Shown: positions 18,171 to 27,129, counted from the first letter of the stretch. The stretch: DNA of 64,000 bases from Paenibacillus sp. 19GGS1-52 (GCF_022369515.1 NZ_CP059724.1:2232001-2296000), one strand, 5' to 3'. Notes: generated by a model from the letters alone, not told the origin. Numbers and translations are program-made.

Positions 18171-18320
18171 ACAAAACTAAGCAAATGCTTACGAAGCCAG
18201 TGTAATTGCGAAGTAGATCATGGGAGTGAAAGCTCCATTAAATTCAAGTTTATGCTTACGAAGCGATTTTAATGCGAAGTAGATCATGGAAGTATAAGCT
18301 CCATTAAAATTTTAGGAGGA
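18171..18320 (+). repeat. SD-proximal 66 bp repeat, two units (family A, locus A1)
   Basis: Two tandem units with GCTCC marks at 18232 and 18298, exactly 66 bp apart. Each unit has ATGCTTACGAAGC, TGCGAAGTAGATCATGG and AAGCTCCATTAAA. The last unit runs straight into TTTTAGGAGGA, the SD of spoIIIAH. ATGGAAG...CTCCAT can pair just upstream of the SD. Same family at 31181, 57773 and partly 50160. Confidence 0.8.
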
Positions 18321-18327
18321 ATAATCA

Positions 18328-19233
18328 ATGAATGGAAAAAGACAAACAATTTGGTTGGTTTCCATGCTCAGCTTGATGGTGGTCCTTTCGGCATACTATT
18401 TATTCACAGAGGATTCTGGAGCTTCGGTTCCAAAAGAAACGGCAGGTACTATTCAGGTAGACTCAGCCAAAAATACTGCGGATGCGGCTGATCCAACGGT
18501 TGGTGATTCTGGTGTAGTTGTCAATGAAGTAGTGACACAGGGCGAGGTAGCAGCCGACCCGGGTACCGCTGCTGATAACAGTAATGCTGCAACAGCCAAT
18601 AGCGACAGCTCCGCAATTCTGGATGACAGCACTGCCGGTACAACCAATAGTGCCGACCCAGAAAACACTGCCACTGATACAACTGCTACTAATGCAACGG
18701 ATGAAAAATCCACTTCTGACCAAACAGCCACCAATACGGCTGATTCAGGCAAGGTTGCAACAGATCCAGCTGTTACGGATAAAGCTGCAACAGATACGGC
18801 GTCAACCTCAAAGACGAAGATTCCGGCCAAAGATGACGCAGCGATCCTGGATGAAGTAGCCTCCCAAAGCGTATCGGCAAGCAGCCTATTCAGTAACTAT
18901 CTTTACGAACGTGAGCAAAAGAACCTGAAGGATCAAAATGATCTGCTCGCCTTAATCAATGACATGGATAAGACTCCTGCAGATAACGCGGTAGCACAGG
19001 AGCAACTCCGTACGCTGGAGGAAAAAGAATCTAAAATCACCGGAATTGAAGAGCAGCTTCAACAAAAATACGGTGAAGCAATTGTGAAAGAGGAGTCTGG
19101 AGACTCTTATAAAGTCGTCGTGCTCAGTGACAAGCTGGACGTCAAATCGGCCGTAGTAATTGTGGATCTAGTGATGAAAGAATTGAGTGTATCCCAGGAC
19201 AAAGTCAGTGTACAGTATGTCACCGAGCAATAA
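18328..19233 (+). CDS. spoIIIAH: Stage III sporulation protein AH
   Basis: Partner of forespore SpoIIQ; forms a ring across the intermembrane space. 301 aa, against about 218 aa in B. subtilis. One N-terminal membrane helix (residues 7-25), an Ala/Thr/Asp/Ser-rich low-complexity linker from about 30 to 170, then the EscJ/PrgK-like ring domain (about 185-300, ending VSVQYVTEQ). The extra length is all in the linker. Its SD AGGAGGA is the end of the family-A repeat block. Confidence 0.92.
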   Translation: MNGKRQTIWLVSMLSLMVVLSAYYLFTEDSGASVPKETAGTIQVDSAKNTADAADPTVGDSGVVVNEVVTQGEVAADPGTAADNSNAATANSDSSAILDDSTAGTTNSADPENTATDTTATNATDEKSTSDQTATNTADSGKVATDPAVTDKAATDTASTSKTKIPAKDDAAILDEVASQSVSASSLFSNYLYEREQKNLKDQNDLLALINDMDKTPADNAVAQEQLRTLEEKESKITGIEEQLQQKYGEAIVKEESGDSYKVVVLSDKLDVKSAVVIVDLVMKELSVSQDKVSVQYVTEQ

Positions 19234-19262
19234 GAGGGTTGCATAAAACATAAGAAAATGAC

Positions 19263-19292
19263 GAAAGAGCTCGGGTTCTCCCGGGCTCTTTC
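19263..19292 (+). terminator. Terminator of the spoIIIA operon
   Basis: GAAAGAGCTCGGG / CCGGGCTCTTTC hairpin followed by a short pyrimidine tract, 30 bp past spoIIIAH. Confidence 0.75.
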
Positions 19293-19307
19293 CATTTCTA
19301 GCGTTTG

Positions 19308-19316
19308 TGATATAAT
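19308..19316 (+). promoter_or_regulatory. Extended -10 promoter for accBC
   Basis: TGATATAAT is a perfect extended -10 element; the -35 region (around 19288) is weak. Transcription from here would give an about 160 nt leader that includes a family-B repeat before accB. Confidence 0.5.
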
Positions 19317-19339
19317 ACATAAAGTTATCTTGAAATATT

Positions 19340-19430
19340 AGAAAGTATAAGTTTCTGCTATACTTTGCTTATGTTTCTGCGAGAAACGGATACCGTCCCT
19401 CTAAGGACGATGCAGCCGGTTCTTCTTATC
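19340..19430 (+). repeat. Family-B dispersed repeat, divergent copy B3
   Basis: Carries GCGAGAAACGGATACCGTCC, AAGGACGATGCAGCCGGTTCTTC, preceded by an AT-rich segment resembling the left half. Lies in the accB leader. Confidence 0.6.
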
Positions 19431-19478
19431 CGCGATGAAGAGTGGCTTTGAGAGAAAGCTGAAGGAGTGAACTGATAT

Positions 19479-19988
19479 ATGTTCAAGTTAAGCGAAATTA
19501 AGGAATTAATTAAATTGCTGGACCAGACCTCCTCTGTACATGAATTGGAGATCGAAAGCGAAGGAATGAAGCTGGCTATTCGCAAACCGGATCGCCCTGA
19601 AGCTGATGGATCAGCAATTCAGGCGACTCCTTATGCCTACCCCTTTACGCACGCCCCACAGCCGCAGAGCCCGCAACAAGTTTTTTATACGGCAGCCAGC
19701 GAGGCTCCTTCTGCACCGCAGCCGCAGGCTACTCCTGTAGAAGGCACATTACATAAAATCGTGTCTCCAATGGTGGGGACTTTCTATAGTGCCGCATCTC
19801 CGGAACTAGGGTCATTTGTAAATGTGGGCGACCGTGTTAGTGAGAAATCAACGGTATGCATTATTGAAGCAATGAAGCTGATGAATGAGCTGGAAGCGGA
19901 GATTAAGGGTGAAATCGTGTCTGTACTGGCTGAGAACGGTCAGCTTGTAGAATACGGTCAGCCGCTGTTCCTGGTGAAACCGGAATAA
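19479..19988 (+). CDS. accB: Biotin carboxyl carrier protein of acetyl-CoA carboxylase
   Basis: Carries biotin between AccC and the carboxyltransferase in the first step of fatty acid synthesis. 169 aa: N-terminal helical part, Pro/Gln/Ala-rich flexible linker (about 50-88), C-terminal biotinyl domain with EAMKLMNE, biotin on Lys133. Directly followed by accC (53 bp). SD GAAGGAG is about 12 nt upstream. Confidence 0.95.
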   Translation: MFKLSEIKELIKLLDQTSSVHELEIESEGMKLAIRKPDRPEADGSAIQATPYAYPFTHAPQPQSPQQVFYTAASEAPSAPQPQATPVEGTLHKIVSPMVGTFYSAASPELGSFVNVGDRVSEKSTVCIIEAMKLMNELEAEIKGEIVSVLAENGQLVEYGQPLFLVKPE

Positions 19989-20041
19989 ACATCCGCAGAT
20001 AATGAGGAGCGTAAGCTTCGCACAATTTTGGGAGGAAACGC

Positions 20042-21385
20042 ATGAACATTCAAAAAGTGTTGATTGCTAACCGCGGTGAAATCGCGGTCCGCATTATCAG
20101 GGCCTGCCGTGAACTCGGCATTTCCACTGTAGCGGTCTATTCGGAGCCTGACCGGGATTCGTTGCATGTTCGCTTGGCTGATGAAGCCTACTGCATCGGG
20201 CCAACGGCGGCCAAGGACAGCTATCTGAATTTTACCAATATTATGAGTGTGGCTACTTTAACAGAATGCGATGCTATTCATCCGGGCTATGGATTTTTGG
20301 CTGAAAATGCAGATTTTGCAGAGATATGCGAATCCTGCAATATTATCTTTATCGGACCATCACCAGACGCAATAAACCGCATGGGAGACAAGTCCGTAGC
20401 GAAGGAAACGATGAAGCTGGCTGGAGTTCCGATCATTCCAGGCTCTGACGGGATTGTAGATGATATTGAAGAGGCACTTATGGTAGCTCGCGATATTGGA
20501 TACCCAATTATTGTTAAGGCTACTGCAGGCGGCGGAGGCAAGGGTATTCGCATAGCTGAGGATGAAGAATCTCTGGTGAAGCAGATTACAGCCGCCCAAC
20601 AGGAAGCGCAGAAGGCATTTGGCAATGCTGGTGTCTATCTTGAAAAATTACTGACAGGTATGAAGCATGTAGAGATTCAGATTATTGCTGATAACCACGG
20701 TAATGTAGTTCACCTTGGCGAACGGGATTGTTCCGTTCAGCGTCGCCGCCAGAAGCTTCTGGAAGAAGCGCCTTGTTCTGTATTGACACAGGATGTCCGG
20801 GAAGCTATGGGCAATGCGGCAGTCCGCGCAGCGTTGGCGGTTAATTATTCAGGTGCGGGAACATTGGAATTTCTGCTTGGACCAGATGGACACTTCTATT
20901 TCATGGAAATGAATACCCGCATTCAGGTCGAGCATCCAGTAACGGAAATGGTTACGGGTGTAGATTTGATTAAGGAAATGATTTCTGTTGCAGAAGGAAA
21001 CACGCTTTCCTTTACTCAGGAAGATATCGTTATTAACGGCTGGTCGATCGAATGCCGTATTAATGCGGAAGATCCTGAACGTAATTTCATGCCTTCACCG
21101 GGCAAAATAGGCTTTTATCTTCCACCCGGCGGACTTGGTGTAAGGGTTGACAGTGCAGCATACCCTGGTTATACGATTTCCCCTTTTTATGATTCCATGA
21201 TTGCGAAGCTAATTGTCTGGGCACCCACACGTCAGGAAGCTATTGCCAAAATGAAGCGTGCTTTGGCTGAGTTTGCAGTAGAGGGCATACATACTACAAT
21301 TTCGTTCCATCAGAAATTGCTGGAGCATCCTGTATTTTTGGAAGGCAATTTTGATATTAAGTTTCTGGAAGAATATGAAATTTAG
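20042..21385 (+). CDS. accC: Biotin carboxylase
   Basis: ATP- and bicarbonate-dependent carboxylation of AccB biotin. 447 aa ATP-grasp enzyme: N-domain starting [20 protein letters not shown], glycine-rich loop [13 protein letters not shown] near residue 160, HVEIQIIAD, and catalytic [14 protein letters not shown] near residue 288-301. SD GGGAGGAAAC. Operon partner of accB. Confidence 0.96.
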   Translation: MNIQKVLIANRGEIAVRIIRACRELGISTVAVYSEPDRDSLHVRLADEAYCIGPTAAKDSYLNFTNIMSVATLTECDAIHPGYGFLAENADFAEICESCNIIFIGPSPDAINRMGDKSVAKETMKLAGVPIIPGSDGIVDDIEEALMVARDIGYPIIVKATAGGGGKGIRIAEDEESLVKQITAAQQEAQKAFGNAGVYLEKLLTGMKHVEIQIIADNHGNVVHLGERDCSVQRRRQKLLEEAPCSVLTQDVREAMGNAAVRAALAVNYSGAGTLEFLLGPDGHFYFMEMNTRIQVEHPVTEMVTGVDLIKEMISVAEGNTLSFTQEDIVINGWSIECRINAEDPERNFMPSPGKIGFYLPPGGLGVRVDSAAYPGYTISPFYDSMIAKLIVWAPTRQEAIAKMKRALAEFAVEGIHTTISFHQKLLEHPVFLEGNFDIKFLEEYEI

Positions 21386-21401
21386 GACGACTTCGCTTTG
21401 T

Positions 21402-21430
21402 TTGTCATAAAGTTCGTCAAATGATATAGT
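21402..21430 (+). promoter_or_regulatory. Sigma-A promoter for the yqhY-amaP cluster
   Basis: TTGTCA (21402-21407), 17 bp spacer, TATAGT (21425-21430) with an upstream TG one base away (extended -10). About 70 bp upstream of yqhY, just past the accC stop. Confidence 0.7.
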
Positions 21431-21500
21431 ATGTTTAATAAGAGACGTGCTTTACGCTTGAAATCATGAACAACTTTTGTTGAAAGGTGTGAAGTCTAAG

Positions 21501-21917
21501 ATGAGTACATTACCGACTGAATACGAACGGACGGAAATCGGTGAAATTCAGATCGCTCCAGAAGTGATCGAGGTTATCGCAGGCTTGGCAACGGTTGAGG
21601 TTAAAGGTGTTGCGGGCATGAGCGGAGGATTTGCCGGAGGCATTGTGGAGCTTCTTGGACGCAAGAACCTGTCCAAAGGAGTCAAGGTTGAGGTTGGCCA
21701 ACGTGAGGCTGCAGTTGATGTATCCGTAATCATCGAATACGGCAACCGTCTACCAGAAGTGGCTGCAGAGATTCAGCGCAATGTTAAGCGATCCATCGAG
21801 ACTATGACCGGTCTGACTGTTGTTGAAGTGAATGTACACATCCATGATGTGCAATTCAGAAACAATAACAATGTGGACAAGAATGAGGAAACAGACGTGG
21901 TTTTGCGCGTGAAATAA
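21501..21917 (+). CDS. yqhY: Asp23/Gls24 envelope stress protein YqhY
   Basis: 138 aa Asp23/Gls24 family protein (GEIQIAPEVIEVIAGLATVEVKGV; VDVSVIIEYGNRLPEVA). Located next to accBC, as B. subtilis yqhY, whose loss perturbs acetyl-CoA carboxylase activity. The two downstream genes encode the AmaP anchor and a DUF2273 protein, the usual envelope-stress partners. ATG 21501 chosen as the conserved start after AAGGTG; the frame is open from 21477. Confidence 0.9.
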   Translation: MSTLPTEYERTEIGEIQIAPEVIEVIAGLATVEVKGVAGMSGGFAGGIVELLGRKNLSKGVKVEVGQREAAVDVSVIIEYGNRLPEVAAEIQRNVKRSIETMTGLTVVEVNVHIHDVQFRNNNNVDKNEETDVVLRVK

Positions 21918-21935
21918 CAGTCACCGTTCTTCCAT

Positions 21936-21964
21936 AAACCCCCGACAGCACAGTCGAGGGTTTA
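21936..21964 (+). terminator. Hairpin between yqhY and amaP
   Basis: AAACCCCCGAC / GTCGAGGGTTT stem with a 6 nt loop; only a weak T-run, so it may act as a partial terminator or mRNA processing/stability element inside the operon, giving more YqhY than AmaP. Confidence 0.5.
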
Positions 21965-21991
21965 CTCTAATTTAAGGAGGTTATGAGACTC

Positions 21992-22531
21992 GTGGCCAAA
22001 ATTTTGGACAGACTTCTGCTGTTTGTCTACAGCTTAAGTATCGGAATATTATCTGTTATAGCCATCCTCCTGTTAAGTGGAGCTATTCCTAGAACTCTGG
22101 AGATTAAAGATGAGCCCACAGCTTATATTGCTGCCATTACTGCAGCGGTTGTCCTGTTTCTGCTCAGCATTCGTTTCTTCTATATCTCGCTGCGCCGTGA
22201 CCGTGCTTCAATGCCTTCAGTGGATCAGCGTACTGAGTATGGTGACATCCAGATCTCCATGGAAACCATTGAGAACCTGAGTCTTAAGGCTGCTGGTAAA
22301 GTAAAGGGAATCAGAGATCTGAAGTCGCGGATACGTGTATCCCAGGCAGGTCTTGAGATCATGATTCGTGCTGTGGTGGATGGAGAACATTCTTTGCCGC
22401 TCCTCACAACAGAGGTACAACGACAGGTGCATGATTTCGTGCAAGAGACTACCGGTATTCCGGTAGCTGACGTATCGGTATTTATTGCTAACCTCACACA
22501 GTCTCCAAGCTTCAAAAGTCGAGTGGAATAG
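21992..22531 (+). CDS. amaP: Alkaline shock response membrane anchor protein AmaP
   Basis: 179 aa, two N-terminal membrane helices (residues about 5-27 and 42-62) followed by an Asp23-like cytosolic domain (YGDIQISMETIENLSLKAAGKV). In Staphylococcus AmaP holds Asp23 at the membrane. GTG 21992 is 10 nt from AAGGAGG; ATG 21983 would be only 2 nt away. Confidence 0.85.
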   Translation: MAKILDRLLLFVYSLSIGILSVIAILLLSGAIPRTLEIKDEPTAYIAAITAAVVLFLLSIRFFYISLRRDRASMPSVDQRTEYGDIQISMETIENLSLKAAGKVKGIRDLKSRIRVSQAGLEIMIRAVVDGEHSLPLLTTEVQRQVHDFVQETTGIPVADVSVFIANLTQSPSFKSRVE

Positions 22532-22546
22532 AGGTGAGTTTCCCTG

Positions 22547-22780
22547 ATGTCTTGGAAAGAACTATGGGGAAGTCACGGGGGTAGAATAGTCGGAGTGAGC
22601 TCCGGCATCGTTCTCGGATTGATTTATTTAATTAGCGGGTTTTGGGATATGCTGTTCTTTGCACTGGTAGTGTTCATCGGGTATACGTTTGGCAATCGAA
22701 AGGATAAAGCGCAGGCTCCGCTGTTTCAATGGCGGGAACTGGTTACGCGGCTGTCCGAACGCTGGCGTCCTTTCAAATGA
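22547..22780 (+). CDS. DUF2273 small membrane protein
   Basis: 77 aa with two membrane helices (GRIVGVSSGIVLGLIYLI; LFFALVVFIGYTFGNR). DUF2273 proteins accompany Asp23 and AmaP genes in many Gram-positive bacteria; function unknown. 15 bp after amaP. Last gene of the cluster. Confidence 0.85.
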   Translation: MSWKELWGSHGGRIVGVSSGIVLGLIYLISGFWDMLFFALVVFIGYTFGNRKDKAQAPLFQWRELVTRLSERWRPFK

Positions 22781-22866
22781 ACCGCAAATAGTCTTACTCC
22801 CGGAGCAGGAAGAATAAGTTTGTGTTGCTAGTTGCCTCGGGAAGTAGGCTGTGCGGTTTTTTATTT
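22779..22866 (+). terminator. Terminator of the yqhY-amaP cluster
   Basis: Outer stem AACCGCA / TGCGGTT plus inner pairing of GTCTTACTCCCGG with a CTCGGGAAGTAGGC segment, followed by TTTTTTATTT. Confidence 0.65.
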
Positions 22867-22949
22867 ACGTTTAATTCCATCTGGATTTGGAAAATTTGCT
22901 TACAAGAACTGAATTAGAAGCAGGAACCCATGTTGAATTGAAGTGATGC

Positions 22950-23021
22950 GTATTTCTTACAATTAAACTCAGGAATCAAGACTACATAAGCTTTTTCCTG
23001 AGTTTTAATTGTGCGAAATAC
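22950..23021. repeat. Long inverted repeat with family-C motif
   Basis: Left arm 22950-22974 and right arm 22996-23021 are about 25 bp and nearly complementary (GTATTTC..ACAATTAA..ACTCAGGA), with a 21 nt loop. The outer part of the right arm, AATTGTGCGAAATACAATTA, resembles the cluster at 11488-11670. Sits in the 405 bp gap before nusB, which otherwise has no gene I can support. Confidence 0.6.
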
Positions 23022-23185
23022 AATTAATATCCTAATTGTAATCACATGAGCTTTTGAGGTAACCACGTCACTGGAATTAGGGTTACTGGTGAAGAGAGCG
23101 GTACTTTTGATAATGAGTTATCCCTAGTTGAGTCGGCGGTTCAATGGCAACATTTTAATGCGATATAAGATTGTAGGAGGAACAC

Positions 23186-23638
23186 ATGAAAAGACGTATA
23201 GCAAGAGAGATTATTGTCCAAAGCCTGTATCAGATGGAAATGAATGAAGTGGAAAGTGCAGATGCGGTAGAAATGCTGCTGGAGGAAGCTTCGGAGGAAA
23301 ATGAGACTGAGCGTGTCATCACTGATGAAATTCAGTTGAAGCATTATGTAGTTGAGCATGTAAATGGTGTCTGGGAACACAAAGTTGCCATCGATGAATT
23401 GCTTGAACATTATTTGAAGGGCTGGCAGATGAGCCGCCTGTCACGGGTAGATCGCCAAATTTTACGTTTGGCCACTTTTGAAATGGTATTTTCAAATGAT
23501 GTTCCGGCCAAGGTAGCTGTAAATGAAGCTATCGATTTGGCGAAGCATTTCGGTACCGAGGATTCCGGTAAATTTGTGAATGGCGTGCTTGGTAAAATGA
23601 TTCAAGAATTAGATACAATCAAAGCCGATCATGCTTAA
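23186..23638 (+). CDS. nusB: Transcription antitermination factor NusB
   Basis: 150 aa all-helical RNA-binding protein; with NusE (S10) binds boxA in rRNA leaders. Starts [19 protein letters not shown] and ends with the conserved [27 protein letters not shown] (shown in part: [11 protein letters not shown]). SD GTAGGAGG. First gene of a run nusB-folD-xseA-xseB-ispA-dxs as in Bacillus. Confidence 0.95.
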   Translation: MKRRIAREIIVQSLYQMEMNEVESADAVEMLLEEASEENETERVITDEIQLKHYVVEHVNGVWEHKVAIDELLEHYLKGWQMSRLSRVDRQILRLATFEMVFSNDVPAKVAVNEAIDLAKHFGTEDSGKFVNGVLGKMIQELDTIKADHA

Positions 23639-23679
23639 TATCCATAGAGACTAAGTACACAAAAGGGGAGAAGACTTTC

Positions 23680-24537
23680 ATGACAGCAGCAATCATCAGT
23701 GGTAAACAAGTATCCGACGAAATTCGTATCGACATTGCCCAGGAGGTTGCTGGGCTGGCAGAGCGCGGGGTGAAACCCGGCCTTGCCGTCGTTCTTGTCG
23801 GTGAAGATCCTGGGTCCCAGGTCTATGTTCGCAATAAGGAGAAGTCCTGTATCAGTCTTGGCTTTTATTCAGAAGTGCACAAATTGGATGCTTCGACTTC
23901 TCAGGAAGATCTGTTGGCACTGGTAGAGAAGCTAAATAATCAGGATGATATCGACGGCATTCTCGTTCAGTTGCCTCTGCCTAACCATATTGATGAGAAG
24001 GCCGTGATTAATGCCATTTCTGTAGAGAAAGACGTAGACGGCTTCCATCCTGTAAATGTAGGTAATCTGATGATAGGTGCGGATAGTCTGCTCCCTTGTA
24101 CGCCTGCGGGAGTAATCGAGCTGATCAAGCGCACCGGAACCGGGATGGCTGGCAAGCATGCGGTTGTCATCGGACGCAGCAATATCGTAGGAAAGCCTGT
24201 ATCACTGCTGCTACAGCGTGAGAATGCTACTGTAACGATGTGCCATTCCCGCACGGCCAATATGGCTGAACTTAGCCGTCAGGCGGATATTCTGGTGGTA
24301 GCAATCGGGCGCGCGAACTTCATAGACGGCTCCTATGTGAAGCCGGGCGCGGTAGTAATTGACGTTGGTATGAATCGTCTGGATAACGGTAAACTTGCTG
24401 GCGACGTTGATTTCGAAAGTGCAAAGGAAGTTGCTGGTTACATTACACCTGTACCGGGTGGAGTTGGACCGATGACGATCACGATGCTGATGAGCAATAC
24501 GCTGATTGCGGCTAAGCGCCGCCGCGGCTTGGAATAG
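23680..24537 (+). CDS. folD: Bifunctional methylenetetrahydrofolate dehydrogenase/cyclohydrolase
   Basis: Interconverts 5,10-methylene-THF and 10-formyl-THF with NADP. 285 aa. Substrate region YVRNKEKSC with the catalytic Lys (about residue 53), [16 protein letters not shown]-binding [12 protein letters not shown], and C-terminal [20 protein letters not shown]. Gap to xseA only 9 bp. Confidence 0.96.
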   Translation: MTAAIISGKQVSDEIRIDIAQEVAGLAERGVKPGLAVVLVGEDPGSQVYVRNKEKSCISLGFYSEVHKLDASTSQEDLLALVEKLNNQDDIDGILVQLPLPNHIDEKAVINAISVEKDVDGFHPVNVGNLMIGADSLLPCTPAGVIELIKRTGTGMAGKHAVVIGRSNIVGKPVSLLLQRENATVTMCHSRTANMAELSRQADILVVAIGRANFIDGSYVKPGAVVIDVGMNRLDNGKLAGDVDFESAKEVAGYITPVPGGVGPMTITMLMSNTLIAAKRRRGLE

Positions 24538-24546
24538 GTCAGAGTC

Positions 24547-25932
24547 ATGGCGGTAGAGCGGAAAGTCTACTCGATAAAAGAACTTAACGGTTATATCCGC
24601 ATGAAGCTGGATTCGGATGTTGTTCTCTCAGACGTATGGATTCGTGGGGAAATATCCAATTTCACACATCATAGCAGTGGGCATATGTATTTTACACTCA
24701 AGGATGAGAGCAGCCGGATAAAGTCCATTATGTTTGCTTCGCACAACCAGCGCCTGCCTTTTGTTCCGAAGGAAGGCGCACGTGTTATTGCCAGGGGCAA
24801 TGTGACTGTCTATGAACGGGACGGGCAGTATCAGTTCTATGCGACACAGATGCAGCCTGACGGGATCGGCAGTCTGTATCTGGCGTATGAGCAGCTGAAG
24901 AGCAAGCTTGCGCAGGAGGGGCTGTTCGCAGCGGAGCGTAAGCGTCCGCTGCCGCGTTTTCCCAAATGCATCGGTGTGGTCACTTCACCGACAGGAGCAG
25001 CAGTCCGGGATATCGTGATAACGCTCCAGCGGCGTTTTCCGCAGGTGCCGATCGTGATTTATCCCGTACTGGTGCAAGGCAAAGGCGCTGCGCCTGCTAT
25101 TGTAAAGGCGATCAAGACGCTGAACGCCATGGGCGAAGCGGATGTATTGATCGTCGGACGCGGCGGGGGCTCGCTTGAGGAGCTGTGGGCGTTTAATGAG
25201 GAGGAGGTCGCGCGCGCGATTTACCAATCGGCTATTCCGGTTATCTCGGCCGTTGGCCACGAGACCGATTTCACGATTGCCGACTTTGTCGCTGACCTGC
25301 GTGCGGCAACGCCCACGGCGGCCGCTGAGCTGGCTGTGCCGCACGCGGGCGAGCTTGCTGCTCAGCTGCGCCAGCAGCAGAACCGGCTGCGCCAGAGCCT
25401 GCTGCGCCGCTCCCAACGCGGCGGCGAGCGCTTGGCGTCGCTGCAGCGCTCGCTCGCGCTGGTAGGGCCGCGCCGCTACCTGGCGCAGCACACGCAGCGG
25501 CTGGACATGCTGCGCCAGCGCCTTAGCGGTGCAGCGGAAGCCCGGCTCAGCCGGGCGCGCGAGCGCAAGACTGTGCTGCAGCATAGCCTGCAGCGCTATA
25601 ACCCGCGCGACGGTGTGCTCGCCGCTCGGCAGCGCACAGAAAGCATGCGCCGCGAGCTGCTGAGCGCGATGCAGGCACGCCTGCAGGACAAGCGCTCCCG
25701 CTTCGGGGCGGAGATGCGCCATCTGGATGCACTCAGCCCGCTTAAGGTAATGTCGAGAGGCTATAGCCTCGTCTATGACCAAGAGGAACAGCATTTGATC
25801 AAATCGCTGAAAGAAGTCGAGCTTGGCGATCTTGTAGTGATAAAGCTAAATGATGGACAACTTGACTGCCAAGTGCGGGGAATAAAGGAGGATGCAAAAG
25901 ACGATGGCGAAGGAAACGGAACTGGATTTTGA
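24547..25932 (+). CDS. xseA: Exodeoxyribonuclease VII large subunit
   Basis: Single-strand-specific exonuclease with XseB. 461 aa: N-terminal OB-fold (1-100, ISNFTHHSSGHMYFTLKD), catalytic domain (GVVTSPTGAAVRDI; GRGGGSLEELWAFNEE; SAVGHETDFTIADFVAD), then a long coiled coil rich in Arg, Gln and Ala. The coiled-coil coding part (25300-25700) is much richer in G+C than its surroundings. Overlaps xseB by 29 bp. Confidence 0.95.
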   Translation: MAVERKVYSIKELNGYIRMKLDSDVVLSDVWIRGEISNFTHHSSGHMYFTLKDESSRIKSIMFASHNQRLPFVPKEGARVIARGNVTVYERDGQYQFYATQMQPDGIGSLYLAYEQLKSKLAQEGLFAAERKRPLPRFPKCIGVVTSPTGAAVRDIVITLQRRFPQVPIVIYPVLVQGKGAAPAIVKAIKTLNAMGEADVLIVGRGGGSLEELWAFNEEEVARAIYQSAIPVISAVGHETDFTIADFVADLRAATPTAAAELAVPHAGELAAQLRQQQNRLRQSLLRRSQRGGERLASLQRSLALVGPRRYLAQHTQRLDMLRQRLSGAAEARLSRARERKTVLQHSLQRYNPRDGVLAARQRTESMRRELLSAMQARLQDKRSRFGAEMRHLDALSPLKVMSRGYSLVYDQEEQHLIKSLKEVELGDLVVIKLNDGQLDCQVRGIKEDAKDDGEGNGTGF

Positions 25933-26158
25933 GGGAGCTATGGACCGACTGGAGGATATCGTACGTGAGCTTGAGCACGGCGACGTTCCCCTGGAGAAGG
26001 CCATCGATTTATTCCAGCAGGGTATGAAGCTGTCGCAGCTTTGCGGCAGCAAGCTCGAGCAGGTGGAGCGCAAGATCGAAATGATTACCCTTGAGGATGG
26101 AGAGTTGCGCAAGAAACCATTCGGCGGACGGCTGGAAGGGGATACCGATGAGGCGTAA
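25904..26158 (+). CDS. xseB: Exodeoxyribonuclease VII small subunit
   Basis: 84 aa helical protein (LDFEGAMDRLEDIVRELE; PLEKAIDLFQQGMKLSQLC), stoichiometric partner of XseA. ATG 25904 is 12 nt from AAAGGAGG; ATG 25892 touches the SD and is less likely. Overlaps xseA upstream and ispA downstream. Confidence 0.94.
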   Translation: MAKETELDFEGAMDRLEDIVRELEHGDVPLEKAIDLFQQGMKLSQLCGSKLEQVERKIEMITLEDGELRKKPFGGRLEGDTDEA

Positions 26159-27095
26159 GGAGCAGGGCCTTGAAGAAAGCTCGACTAGCAAGACTCTGCA
26201 CCAGCCATTTCAGGATTATTTTGCGGCGATTTGTGATCTTGTCGCTAGCGAATTAGACAGTACTCTCCCAACTGAGTGGGAAGTGCCAGCGAATCTGCGT
26301 GAGGCGATGGACTATTCACTCAAGGCTGGCGGCAAAAGACTTCGGCCGCTGCTGGTTATATCCGCTTGCGAAGCACTGGGAGGACGCCGGGAGGCTGCTC
26401 TGCCTGTAGCTGCTGCAATAGAGATGGTCCATACCTATTCATTGATACATGATGATCTGCCAGCCATGGACAATGATGACTACCGGCGCGGCAAGCTGAC
26501 GAACCATAAAGTATTCGGCGAAGCGACGGCTATCCTTGCGGGTGACGCGCTTCTGACGCATGCTTTTTATAGCGTTGTTCAAGCATCACGGCGATACGAC
26601 ATTCCTGCCGAGCGTACACTCTCTATTATTGAGGATCTGGCAGAGATGTCCGGCCCGCGCGGCATGGTTGGTGGTCAAATTGCCGATATGGAAGGCGAAC
26701 AAGGGCTTACTGATCTGGAACAGCTACGGTTTATACATTTGCACAAAACTGGTGATCTCATAGTCTTTTCTTTACTGGCTGGTGGACGTATCGCCGGCGC
26801 GACTGAGCAACAGTTGGAAGCTCTGCGGCAGTTCGGGACATTAATTGGACTTGCTTTTCAGGTTCAGGATGACATTCTGGATCTGGTGGGGGATGAGGGC
26901 AAGCTTGGCAAAAAAACAGGCAGCGATATTAAGCAGCAGAAGGTAACCTATCCGTATTTTATCGGTCTTGAAGCTTCGCAAGAAGAAGTGAAGCGTCTGA
27001 CTGAAGCAGCCCAGAAGGCTGTGTTGGAAGGCGGTTTTCAGGACAGTACACGACTGCTGGAGATTGCAGCCTTTTTAATGGCACGCGATCACTGA
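26148..27095 (+). CDS. ispA: Farnesyl diphosphate synthase (geranyltranstransferase)
   Basis: Condenses IPP with DMAPP and GPP to FPP for undecaprenyl phosphate and quinone chains. 315 aa; about 18 residues longer at the N-terminus than many homologues. First Asp-rich motif HDDLPAMDNDD near residue 103 and second QVQDDILDLVGD near residue 240. ATG 26148, SD GGAAGGGGA, 11 bp overlap with xseB. Next to dxs, so both ends of isoprenoid synthesis are adjacent. Confidence 0.94.
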   Translation: MRRKEQGLEESSTSKTLHQPFQDYFAAICDLVASELDSTLPTEWEVPANLREAMDYSLKAGGKRLRPLLVISACEALGGRREAALPVAAAIEMVHTYSLIHDDLPAMDNDDYRRGKLTNHKVFGEATAILAGDALLTHAFYSVVQASRRYDIPAERTLSIIEDLAEMSGPRGMVGGQIADMEGEQGLTDLEQLRFIHLHKTGDLIVFSLLAGGRIAGATEQQLEALRQFGTLIGLAFQVQDDILDLVGDEGKLGKKTGSDIKQQKVTYPYFIGLEASQEEVKRLTEAAQKAVLEGGFQDSTRLLEIAAFLMARDH

Positions 27096-27107
27096 TTCTA
27101 CCTTAAC

Positions 27108-27129
27108 AGGGCTATACTTCGATAGCCCT
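27108..27129 (+). terminator. Hairpin after ispA
   Basis: AGGGCTAT - ACTTCG - ATAGCCCT followed by TTCGTTT. Its 3' arm overlaps the -35 region of the dxs promoter. Confidence 0.65.

Noticed and set aside
18171..18320. CRISPR array
   Set aside because: The 66 bp units abut with no unique spacers, number only two or three, and are joined to an SD; no cas genes.
24985..25794. 269-codon open frame on the minus strand inside xseA
   Set aside because: It is a shadow created by the G+C-rich coiled-coil codons of xseA; no SD, no recognisable protein, and xseA itself is clearly real.
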